DNA of 5,613 nt from contig JANWZG010000261.1 in assembly GCA_025054735.1 (NCBI GenBank), forward strand, positions 1-5,613, in the 5' to 3' direction. Shown here piece by piece: positions 1 to 5,613 of this stretch. The position numbers and the translations under genes were made by a program. Position 1 is the stretch's first letter. Each line of letters opens with the position of its first letter. The notes under the pieces were generated by a model that worked only from the letters and a program-made list of their open reading frames with translations, ran no database searches and had not been told where the DNA came from. The DNA comes from Cyanobacteriota bacterium. Its GTDB lineage: Bacteria > Cyanobacteriota > Cyanobacteriia > SKYG9.

Positions 1-2
1 AA

Positions 3-159
3 TAAGGACTTAAGTCCTTACTACAAGCTATCTGTAACCAGAGTATGGAGAAGCAGTATCACTAGTTCAACTAAACCCATGAGTTCGTAGTAAGGACTTA
101 AGTCCTTACTACAAGCTATCTGTAACCAGAGTATGGAGAAGCAGTATCACTGTTTCAAC
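3..159. repeat. Tandem 88-bp repeat (about 1.8 units) carrying a palindrome, next to the dnaG 3' end
   Basis: Positions 3-71 and 91-159 match at 67 of 69 bases; the only differences are at 64/152 and 65/153. The repeat period is 88 bp. Each unit opens with the perfect 18-bp palindrome TAAGGACTTAAGTCCTTA (3-20 and 91-108), followed by a non-coding stretch ending in TGGAGAAGCAGTATCAC. The right end of unit 2 includes the dnaG stop codon (155-157). Unit 1 begins within two bases of the window edge, so more units may lie outside. A diverged relative sits at 3599-3705 in the opposite orientation. This looks like a small non-autonomous intergenic element that was tandemly duplicated; no transposase is visible. 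Since it lies just downstream of dnaG, its hairpins may also end or protect that transcript, although no T-run follows them. Confidence 0.9.
87..112. repeat. Perfect 26-bp palindrome in repeat unit 2, possible transcript-end hairpin
   Basis: GTAG at 87-90 and CTAC at 109-112 extend the 18-bp palindrome of unit 2 to 26 bp of perfect dyad symmetry centred between 99 and 100. In RNA it would fold to about 11 base pairs with a 4-base loop; in DNA it could extrude as a cruciform. It lies about 45 bp beyond the dnaG stop. A role as dnaG terminator or 3' stabiliser is inference, because there is no U-tract on either side. Confidence 0.6.
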
Positions 160-2197
160 GATAAGTGGTTGATGATAATTGCCGTTCGCGGTCTAGGGTT
201 TGCAGATAGCGGACTTCATCGTAATACAACGCCTGAAACTTGAGGGCATCAGCATTGAGGTGGTGATAGAGTTGCTCAATATCCTCAGATGAAGGGACGA
301 TCGCCCCAGATGACTCAGAGGTATTGGCTTGATTGAGGAGTTGCTCCAGACAATCGCGCACCGACTTGATTCCCTGCTCGCGCCAAACGTTTAAGAGATG
401 ACGACAGCGTTTTTCGCAGGCAATACGCTCTAGACTGGCAGCCGCCGTGATGAGGTTTTGTTCCGGGCGAGACAAAACAAGGACATCAGTTTCGCTGGGG
501 TGAAGCAGATGGGTCAGTTGTGCCATTTCTTCGGGAAAGTTGGTGTAGTGGTCTTGCAGGAGATCAAGGAGGTCGATCGTCAACAGCGGAGTCCAATCAA
601 TATCACCACTACCGGGATAGTAGGTGACATCCAACCCCGTAAGTTGTTGCTGGCTAGCGAGAATTTGTTGCCAAAGAAACCGATGGTGAGAGAGGCCAAA
701 CCCCGGCTCTAGCAGGTCACGACGCTTTAACTCATCCAGCCATCTGAGACGATGATTTGGGCAATGCAGATAGAGCATGAGTAATTGCGCTTCAGCAGCA
801 TCCCGCAAGCCAGTAGTGCCAGGACGCTCCCACTTTTGTCCCTGCCCATGCCAGCGTTGGCCCCGTACTTGAGTTCGCAAGTCAGCCTCTAGCTGTAATG
901 CCAGGTGGGCTTCGCCTTGACTAAGCAGTTCAGCACAGCGGTGGATGTAGTAAGTGCGCTGGGAAGCATTAGTGAGGTTGCCCAAAAGTTTCACGATCGC
1001 CCCTACTGCCTGCTGAAACTGGTCAGCCTGCCTCAGGTCTCGTCCTAACAGCACCTGCTGAATTTGCCAGTCAAGCCAGAGGGGAGCCTCTTGGAGGAGT
1101 TGCTGGTAATCTTCAGGGGTATGTTGCCGGAGAAATTCATCAGGATCCTTGCCATTGGGAAGGTTTAACACCCGCAACTGCACCTGTCCCTGATAAACCA
1201 GATGCTCTACTTCACTGATGGCTCGCTCGGTGGCCGTAGTGCCTGCCTTGTCTGCATCAAAGTTAAGGACAATCTGCTTCGATTCGGTGTAGCGTAGCAA
1301 TTGTTTGACTTGACCAGCGTTCAAAGCTGTACCCAGGGATGCCACTGCGTTAGTGATACCTGCTGCGTGGAGGGCAATTACGTCAAAATAACCTTCTACC
1401 ACAATGGCTTGGTCTCGCTTGGCAATCATGGCACGAGCTTTGTCTAGCCCAAAGAGAGTCTTACTCTTATCGAATAACTCTGTCTCTGGTGAGTTGAGAT
1501 ACTTGGGCTGTTCGTCCCCTAGGGCACGTCCCCCAAAACCAATAACCCGCCCTTGCAGATCATGAATAGGAATCATGAGCCGATCTCGGAAGCGATCGTA
1601 ATAGCCATCCCCAGTTTTGCGAGGCACCACTAACCCTGCCCGTTCCACCAGTTCTGCGGGTTTATGTTTATGCTCCACTAGATAGCCCCACAGCGTAGAC
1701 CACCCCGGCGGAGCATACCCCAGTTGAAACTGTTGGATAGTCTCTTCGGTTAAACTGCGCTTGTCTAGCAAATAGGCTAGGGCTTTTTGCCCAGTTGACT
1801 GTCGTAGAGCATGGGCATAAAAGTCTGCCGCCAGAGCCAAAATTTCGTACAGTTGCTCTTGCACTGAAAGCTGCCGCTGGAGTTCCTCGCGATCAGCAAC
1901 CTCTAGGGTCTTCACTGGCACTTGGTAACGATTTGCCAGGGCTAGCACCACATCTGTAAAGGATTGCTGCCCCAGTTCCATCAAAAACTTGATAGCATTG
2001 CCCCCTGCCCCGCAACTGAAGCAGTAGTAGAATTGTTTGCTAGGACTGACGCTAAAGCTAGGAGACTTGTCATCGTGAAAGGGACATAAGCCTACAAAGT
2101 CCTTGCCCTGTTTCCGCAGTACCACATGCTCTGATACCACGTCATAAATATCGACGCGCTGCTTTACCTCTGCGATCGTATCCGGATGTAGCCGCAT
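155..2197 (-). CDS. dnaG: DNA primase DnaG
   Basis: Synthesises the short RNA primers that start Okazaki fragments, working with the replicative helicase DnaB at the fork. The 680-residue product has the full bacterial primase order. The N-terminal CHC2 zinc-binding domain has C38, H41, C59 and C62 (LCPFHDDKSPSFSV, then YYCFSCGAGGNAI). The catalytic core includes the YLNSPET/FDKSK segment at about 233-246. The TOPRIM fold has the acidic residues E268 (VVEGYFD), D314 and D316 (NFDADKAG), followed by DPDEF at 351-355. The C-terminal part (about 430-680) is poorly conserved and should hold the DnaB-contacting helical domain. E. coli DnaG has 581 residues; the excess lies in this C-terminal part and is common in cyanobacterial primases. 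The ATG at 2197 gives the expected N-terminus (IAEVKQRVDIYDVV) and has only a weak GGGA upstream. A small same-strand gene ends 55 bp upstream and may share the transcript. The stop codon lies inside the edge of the tandem repeat. Confidence 0.98.
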   Translation of the reverse strand: MRLHPDTIAEVKQRVDIYDVVSEHVVLRKQGKDFVGLCPFHDDKSPSFSVSPSKQFYYCFSCGAGGNAIKFLMELGQQSFTDVVLALANRYQVPVKTLEVADREELQRQLSVQEQLYEILALAADFYAHALRQSTGQKALAYLLDKRSLTEETIQQFQLGYAPPGWSTLWGYLVEHKHKPAELVERAGLVVPRKTGDGYYDRFRDRLMIPIHDLQGRVIGFGGRALGDEQPKYLNSPETELFDKSKTLFGLDKARAMIAKRDQAIVVEGYFDVIALHAAGITNAVASLGTALNAGQVKQLLRYTESKQIVLNFDADKAGTTATERAISEVEHLVYQGQVQLRVLNLPNGKDPDEFLRQHTPEDYQQLLQEAPLWLDWQIQQVLLGRDLRQADQFQQAVGAIVKLLGNLTNASQRTYYIHRCAELLSQGEAHLALQLEADLRTQVRGQRWHGQGQKWERPGTTGLRDAAEAQLLMLYLHCPNHRLRWLDELKRRDLLEPGFGLSHHRFLWQQILASQQQLTGLDVTYYPGSGDIDWTPLLTIDLLDLLQDHYTNFPEEMAQLTHLLHPSETDVLVLSRPEQNLITAAASLERIACEKRCRHLLNVWREQGIKSVRDCLEQLLNQANTSESSGAIVPSSEDIEQLYHHLNADALKFQALYYDEVRYLQTLDRERQLSSTTYR

Positions 2198-2252
2198 AGC
2201 ATCCCAGACAAGCTCAATGAACCCTCGTCAAGCAAATAACCAACGGTCAACT

Positions 2253-2441
2253 CTATTCCGCACTAGCTAGCTCTGGAAAGGTTTGCTTAAACTCCCGTAA
2301 TAAATCATCAATTTCATCCAGTGCTTGATTGACATCAATGCGCAAAATGCCCAGATTGGGCTGCTCTAGCAACTGCACTAGGACACCGCGCTTGCTCTCG
2401 ATCACCCGAATTCGCTCTTTCAAAGTTTCTGGGTTCAGCAT
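2253..2441 (-). CDS. Small helical protein of unknown function upstream of dnaG
   Basis: A 62-residue protein, ATG at 2441 and TAG stop at 2253. I do not recognise a named family. It is rich in charged residues and leucine and has no cysteine, signal peptide or membrane segment. Two amphipathic helices are likely, about residues 5-26 (ERIRVIESKRGVLVQLLE) and 36-54 (DVNQALDEIDDLLREFK), separated by the turn QPNLGILRI. This suggests a helical hairpin or coiled-coil dimer, probably cytosolic. The heptad-like, well-formed sequence argues for a real gene rather than a chance frame. No Shine-Dalgarno sequence is visible (ATTCCCT precedes the ATG), which is common in cyanobacteria. It is on the dnaG strand with 55 bp between the two, and the spacer holds no clear terminator, so co-transcription is likely. 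A link to primase function is only suggested by position. Confidence 0.7.
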   Translation of the reverse strand: MLNPETLKERIRVIESKRGVLVQLLEQPNLGILRIDVNQALDEIDDLLREFKQTFPELASAE

Positions 2442-2793
2442 AGGGAATAGATTAGTGGATCAAATCACAACGATATTCCAGTGTATGGCAAGTCATGAAA
2501 GGACGGAAGAGCCAAACCAGAAAGAAAGAGTAACTACCGCTCCCAATGTTACTGATTTAAGATATGAACTGATGGCTGAACGCCTTGGAAACCTGATTTA
2601 AGATTGGGAAACTGTGCACAATCAGCAGAGAGCACTCAGCCTTCTACCTTAACCCCTTGTGCTTGGCTATCTACCTCTCCAGGACTGGATAATTGACCAT
2701 CAAAGCAATATTACCCCTGTAGCTCAGGTGTCCAAGCTCATCTGTTACTGTCAGGTAAGTTGATAACAATCATCAAAGACATTGCTAGAATCT
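2442..2793. other. Divergent intergenic spacer between the dnaG-side operon and the Uma2 gene
   Basis: This 352-bp spacer should carry the promoters of two divergent units, but I found no -35/-10 pair with acceptable spacing on either strand. TTGACC at 2693-2698 has no -10 partner 16-18 bp downstream. The most notable content is the 12-bp direct repeat at 2552-2604. A chance plus-strand frame runs from ATG 2485 to 2601 (38 codons) and has no ribosome-binding site or recognisable protein features. No tRNA, riboswitch or transposase remnant was recognised. Confidence 0.6.
2552..2604. repeat. Perfect 12-bp direct repeat CTGATTTAAGAT, 41 bp apart
   Basis: CTGATTTAAGAT occurs at 2552-2563 and again at 2593-2604, with start-to-start spacing of 41 bp (about four helical turns of B-DNA). 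A 12-base perfect match within a spacer of this size is unlikely by chance. The copies lie upstream of both divergent genes, so paired operator sites are possible, but they could equally be remnants of a small duplication. No protein that binds them is identifiable. Confidence 0.5.
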
Positions 2794-3468
2794 ATGGTTA
2801 CCCTCACCCAAAATCCTGCGCCACCAGTCATCTACCCCAGTTGCGACGGAGAACCCTTGGCAGAAACCTCAGTTCACCTAGATGCCATCATTGCCATCGT
2901 CACAGCCTTGCGCCATTACCTAGGTGACCAAGCCCTTGTGCTTAGCAATCAGTTTTTATACTACGCCCAAGGCTTTCCTCGCTTGCGAGTAGCACCAGAC
3001 GGCATGGTGATTTTTGGAGTCAGCCCCGGTGGACGTGACAACTACAAACTCTGGGAAGAAGGGCAAGTACCTGCCGTTATCTTTGAAGTCACCTCCGCTA
3101 GTACCCAAGCTAATGATGATGGTTTCAAAAAGACTCTGTACGAACAACTCGGAGTAGCAGAATACTGGCAGTTTGACCCCAAAGGAGAATGGATTGAGAA
3201 TCGCCTGCGCGGCTATCGTCTCGTGGGCGAGAGTTATGCAGTTGTTAATGACTATCAGAGTACAGTGTTACAGTTGCGCCTAGAGGTAGAGGGCAACCTG
3301 TTGAGTTTCTATCGTCTAGACACGGGGGAGAAGCTGTTGATACCCGATGAGTTATACCAAGCCTTGCAGCAGGAAATGGCTGCACGACGTGAGGCGGAAA
3401 AACGGGCAGAGCAACTTGAAGCTGTTTTAGCTCAGTATCGCGATCGCTTTGGCGAGTTGCCTAATTAA
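2794..3468 (+). CDS. Uma2 family (DUF820) PD-(D/E)XK nuclease-like protein
   Basis: The 224-residue product belongs to the Uma2/DUF820 family, which has the PD-(D/E)XK nuclease fold and is often annotated as putative restriction endonuclease; its cellular role is not established. Family marks in order, counted from the ATG: a YPSCDGEPLAET N-terminal segment (about 14-25), the acidic motif VAPDGMV with D69, then VIFEVTSAST with E98, K112/K113 in DGFKKTLYEQLGV, and EYWQFDP at 123-129. The predicted active site therefore looks intact. The last 35 or so residues (about 187-219) form a charged coiled-coil tail rich in Ala, Glu and Arg, typical of cyanobacterial members. I chose ATG 2794, giving MVTLTQNP, over an in-frame TTG at 2782 that adds four residues; neither has a clear ribosome-binding site. 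No methyltransferase, toxin or antitoxin partner is adjacent, so it appears to be a solitary gene. A HIP1 octamer lies inside it near the 3' end. Confidence 0.93.
   Translation: MVTLTQNPAPPVIYPSCDGEPLAETSVHLDAIIAIVTALRHYLGDQALVLSNQFLYYAQGFPRLRVAPDGMVIFGVSPGGRDNYKLWEEGQVPAVIFEVTSASTQANDDGFKKTLYEQLGVAEYWQFDPKGEWIENRLRGYRLVGESYAVVNDYQSTVLQLRLEVEGNLLSFYRLDTGEKLLIPDELYQALQQEMAARREAEKRAEQLEAVLAQYRDRFGELPN
3440..3447. repeat. HIP1 octamer GCGATCGC
   Basis: A perfect copy of the highly iterated cyanobacterial palindrome, inside the 3' end of the Uma2 gene. Related CGATCG cores are scattered through the window, at 298, 574, 994, 1593, 2173, 3940, 4033, 4670, 5066 and 5597 among others. Confidence 0.9.
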
Positions 3469-3567
3469 ACTAGGCACATTAAACCATGCACTTTAAGCAA
3501 TGCACTTAGCGCAAATTGAACAACAGGTAATGCCTATGCTTGGAGACTAGGCTATGCATAGAGGTCA

Positions 3568-3584
3568 AGGGGGCAACACCCCCT
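3568..3584 (+). terminator. Small G/C hairpin downstream of the Uma2 gene, possible terminator
   Basis: AGGGGG (3568-3573) pairs with CCCCCT (3579-3584) around a 5-base CAACA loop, giving a 6-bp stem about 100 bp after the Uma2 stop. The following bases (CGTAAGC) contain no T-run, so this is not a classic intrinsic terminator. The convergent gene order makes a transcription end in this spacer likely, and the hairpin or the repeat element after it could serve. Confidence 0.35.
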
Positions 3585-3598
3585 CGTAAGCAAGCCCG

Positions 3599-3705
3599 CT
3601 TACACCAATTCTCCATGCTGTGGCTACAGATAACTTGTCGTAAAGACTGAAGTCTTTACTACGAACTGATTAGTTATGTGGCTAATTTTTGGAGAATGGT
3701 ATTAC
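3599..3705. mobile_element. MITE-like palindromic element, about 107 bp, no coding capacity
   Basis: The segment is an imperfect inverted repeat. Its outer arms share ATTCTCCA (3608-3615) with TGGAGAAT (3690-3697), followed inward by GTGGCTA/TAGCCAC-like matches. The central stem GTAAAGACT / AGTCTTTAC (3640-3648 and 3651-3659) is separated by GA. Positions 3609-3667 align without gaps to the reverse complement of 82-140 with 51 of 59 identities, so it belongs to the same family as the repeat beside dnaG. Its right end GTATTAC matches the GTATCAC end of those copies. No transposase is present, so movement would need an enzyme supplied from elsewhere. TTACACC occurs at both edges (3600-3606 and 3702-3708). 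This could be read as a target duplication, but it partly overlaps sequence shared by the family. The element lies between two convergent genes, a neutral place for insertion. Confidence 0.7.
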
Positions 3706-3769
3706 ACCGCCCTATGCAACATCCATAGCTTGAATTTAGAGAATTGATGTGACTGGTTACCGCGTGTAG

Positions 3770-4441
3770 TCAGCATGGCGAAAATTTACCTGCGGCTTGG
3801 TGGGCAAGGCGAATGGGTTCTGGTAGACGGTAGCGTGTGGTGCAGCGGAGAGTTAGCTCAATGGCTGTGGGTAAATCGGCCAAATGCCCAACGGAAATAA
3901 ACACGGGTTTGACCTGACTCCGGGTTCTCAGAACTGCCCCGATCGTCTCCCCAGCTTGCACCAACTCACTCATGCTTCCTCTATCTGGTGCTGGCTCTGC
4001 AAATGTCCCCACAAAGGGTGTTTTGCCACAGCCGATCGTAGGCTTTTGTAGCCATAACCCCAGATGACAAGCAATCCCAAACCGTCGTGGATGAATTCGA
4101 CCCATGCCGTCCACTAGCAACACATCTGGTTCATGGCGCAGTTGCTGCAAGGCTGCCAATAGCACGGGCAACTCTCGAAAGCTCAACAAGCCTGGAATAT
4201 AGGGAAAGGGTGTGATCATCTGGTGGCAGCAGGTTTCTACCAGCGTCAGGTCTGGAAAAGTAAGCACTACAACAGCCCCATGGGATTGATTACCCTTCAC
4301 ACTCACATCCACTCCAGCAACTAAGCGCACGTCATCTAGCAGCAAGGGACGATCATCCACGACCTGTTGAGCAAGCTGTCGCTGGAGCGAGATCGCCTGA
4401 TGTGGGGGTAAATTCCAGTCATGCTGAGGATAAATATTCAC
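3770..4441 (-). CDS. nfi: Endonuclease V (deoxyinosine 3' endonuclease)
   Basis: Starts alternative repair of deaminated bases by nicking DNA at the second phosphodiester bond 3' of deoxyinosine, with Mg2+. Counted from the GTG at 4441, the 223-residue product has all family motifs: AGVDVS with D45, the strand-separating wedge PYIP with Y81, SFRE with E90, DGMGRIHPRR with D111, FISVGH at about 181-186, and PEPIRLAH with H214. These match the metal-binding set D43, E89, D110 and H214 known from the Thermotoga maritima enzyme, so it should be active. The frame is open upstream to an ATG at 4513 (247 residues), but that start overlaps ktrB by 59 bp and adds about 24 residues not found in the family. 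The GTG start gives an N-terminus (IYPQHDWNLPPHQA) that aligns with known proteins, has a weak AAGAG upstream, and leaves 13 bp after the ktrB stop. A TTG at 4465 is a third option. Tight spacing suggests co-transcription with ktrB. Confidence 0.96.
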   Translation of the reverse strand: MNIYPQHDWNLPPHQAISLQRQLAQQVVDDRPLLLDDVRLVAGVDVSVKGNQSHGAVVVLTFPDLTLVETCCHQMITPFPYIPGLLSFRELPVLLAALQQLRHEPDVLLVDGMGRIHPRRFGIACHLGLWLQKPTIGCGKTPFVGTFAEPAPDRGSMSELVQAGETIGAVLRTRSQVKPVFISVGHLADLPTAIELTLRCTTRYRLPEPIRLAHQAAGKFSPC

Positions 4442-4454
4442 AGTGCTCTTAGCA

Positions 4455-5613
4455 TTAACCGACAAGCAAATCTTCTTCTGGACGGCGTACAGTGCTAGGA
4501 GAAGCATCTCCATAGAAAGCAGCCATCAGTAATAACACCCCTACTCTGCCGATATACATCGTAGCAATTAATACTAAATCTGCAACTTTACTAAGCTGGG
4601 CAGTAATGCCCATCGACAAGCCAACCGTAGCAAAGGCAGAGACCGATTCAAACAAAATTTTAATGAAGTCGATCGTCGGATCCGTCAGAGAAATCAGCGT
4701 GCTAGCACAAATCACTGTAATTAGCGATCCTACAAATACACCAACAGCTTTCAGAACCAAGGCTGTAGGAATTTGCCGTTGAAACATGTGTACATACTCA
4801 CTACCCTGAAGGGCAGCTCTCGTTGCAGCAAGCAGTACACGTACAGTTGTGGTTTTAATGCCCCCTCCCGTGCTACCAGGACTAGCGCCAATAAACATTA
4901 AGGCAATCGTAATACACAGGGCTGCTGTTGTCATTTTGCCATTATCGATGGTATTAAACCCAGCAGTGCGGGTCGTAACCGACTGGAACCACGCTGCCAA
5001 TAGCTTACCTCCACTCCCCAGGGGTTTCAGGGTATCGGGGTTGTGAAATTCTGTGACTAAGAAGGCGATCGTGCCCACAATAAGCAACACAGCAGTCGTA
5101 GCAGTAGCAATCTTAAAGTTGAGGGATAAAATGATGCAGCGCTGGGATTGTTGCAGGCGATCGCGCACTAGCAAAAAAGCCTCCATAATGACCTGATAAC
5201 CAATTCCTCCCAAGATAATCAAGCCAGAAATGGTCAAGCTCACTAGCGGTGATTGTACGTAGGTCATCAAACTGTTAGGAAACAAGCTAAACCCAGCATT
5301 GTTAAAGGCACTAATACTGTGAAATAAGGCTAGCCAAAGGGCTGTCCTAGGGGAATTGGTCTGCTTGAAGGCCAGAAATAACAAGAATGTACCCGTTAGC
5401 TCAATGATTAGGGTCACTGCGATGATCGAGGTAACTATCTGCTTACTGCCCCCCAAGCCAGGTGTATCTAGGGCCTGCTGAATAGCAAGTTTGTCCCGTA
5501 GGCGAAACCGTTTGCCAATGAGAATCAACAAGAAGGTGGTCATAGTCATGTAACCCAAGCCCCCTACTTGAAACTCCATCATCAGCACAAATTGCCCGAT
5601 CGGGGTGTAATAT
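4455..5613 (-). CDS. ktrB: KtrB/TrkH-family potassium uptake channel subunit, N-terminus cut by window edge
   Basis: Inner-membrane K+-translocating subunit of the Ktr system, which in cyanobacteria drives Na+-dependent K+ uptake under osmotic and salt stress. It normally works with the cytosolic nucleotide-binding ring KtrA, which is not in this window. The frame stays open to the window edge: the residues before the GTG at 5588 read YYTPIGQF, which fits the KtrB sequence leading into FQVGGLGYMT, so that GTG is not the start. About 385 residues are visible; the first pore helix and its selectivity loop are missing. The other three pore loops are present: SISAFNNAGFS, SVTTRTAGFNT and SAFATVGLS, each with its filter glycine. 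The flexible gating stretch GASPGSTGGGIKTTT follows the third loop, and the protein ends with IGRVG and PEEDLLVG, as usual for KtrB. The many hydrophobic helices agree with a polytopic membrane protein. nfi follows directly on the same strand. Confidence 0.95.
   Translation of the reverse strand, partial: YYTPIGQFVLMMEFQVGGLGYMTMTTFLLILIGKRFRLRDKLAIQQALDTPGLGGSKQIVTSIIAVTLIIELTGTFLLFLAFKQTNSPRTALWLALFHSISAFNNAGFSLFPNSLMTYVQSPLVSLTISGLIILGGIGYQVIMEAFLLVRDRLQQSQRCIILSLNFKIATATTAVLLIVGTIAFLVTEFHNPDTLKPLGSGGKLLAAWFQSVTTRTAGFNTIDNGKMTTAALCITIALMFIGASPGSTGGGIKTTTVRVLLAATRAALQGSEYVHMFQRQIPTALVLKAVGVFVGSLITVICASTLISLTDPTIDFIKILFESVSAFATVGLSMGITAQLSKVADLVLIATMYIGRVGVLLLMAAFYGDASPSTVRRPEEDLLVG
5157..5164. 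repeat. HIP1 octamer GCGATCGC
   Basis: Second perfect copy of the cyanobacterial palindrome, inside the ktrB coding region. It supports the cyanobacterial assignment. Confidence 0.9.

Noticed and set aside
1..159. CRISPR array suggested by regularly spaced repeats.
   Set aside because: Only two units, with a 69-bp repeat and a 19-bp remainder; the repeat is too long, the spacer too short, and no cas genes are present.
458..712. An 84-codon plus-strand open frame opposite dnaG.
   Set aside because: Antisense shadow of the dnaG C-terminal region with no protein-like features.
2485..2601. A 38-codon plus-strand frame starting MASHERTEEP in the spacer upstream of the Uma2 gene.
   Set aside because: No ribosome-binding site and no recognisable protein pattern; the longer version of the frame runs antisense into the small gene before dnaG.
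2693..2721. TTGACC as a -35 box for the Uma2 gene.
   Set aside because: No -10-like hexamer at 16-18 bp; TATTAC is only 10 bp away.
2719..2740. GTAGCTCAGGTGTCC resembles a tRNA D-arm.
   Set aside because: No acceptor stem, anticodon arm or T-arm (GGTTCGAATCC-like) sequence follows at the right distance.
2760..2791. TTGATA with TAGAAT as a promoter for the Uma2 gene.
   Set aside because: The spacing is 20 bp and the -10 would touch the start codon.
3486..3507. ATGCACTT occurring twice about 14 bp apart after the Uma2 gene.
   Set aside because: An eight-base match in an AT-leaning spacer is too short to support a function.
4849..5046. A 65-codon plus-strand open frame opposite ktrB.
   Set aside because: It lies wholly antisense to conserved ktrB codons, including the gating loop, and resembles no protein.

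Overview
The window reads as a piece of a cyanobacterial chromosome. The core CGATCG of the cyanobacterial HIP1 octamer (GCGATCGC) occurs about 12 times by eye in 5.6 kb, where roughly one or two would be expected by chance. The gene content fits the same group: a long DnaG, a Ktr-type K+ channel subunit, a Uma2 (DUF820) nuclease-like protein of the type multiplied in cyanobacteria, and palindromic intergenic repeats. Genus cannot be fixed from the sequence; a filamentous lineage is only a guess.

Layout, left to right. Positions 1-159 hold an 88-bp unit repeated almost twice in tandem, each unit carrying a long palindrome; the second unit runs over the dnaG stop codon. dnaG (DNA primase, minus strand, 155-2197) follows. 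Behind its start lies a 62-codon gene of unknown function on the same strand (2253-2441), probably co-transcribed with dnaG. A 352-bp divergent spacer (2442-2793) contains a perfect 12-bp direct repeat but no promoter I can defend. A Uma2-family gene (plus strand, 2794-3468) comes next. The convergent spacer 3469-3769 holds a small G/C hairpin and a 107-bp MITE-like inverted repeat (about 3599-3705). The right side is minus strand: ktrB (K+ uptake channel, N-terminal part off the window edge) followed after 13 bp by nfi (endonuclease V), if the internal GTG start proposed here is right.

The genes are mostly housekeeping and do not form one obvious pathway. dnaG serves replication, nfi repairs deaminated purines, ktrB supplies Na+-dependent K+ uptake for osmotic and salt adaptation, and the Uma2 gene has no established role. 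I see no convincing new biological system. The most interesting signal is the repeat family. The elements beside dnaG and between uma2 and nfi are related (51 of 59 positions over the core, in opposite orientation), and their palindromic stems differ by a paired G-C to A-T change that keeps the hairpin.
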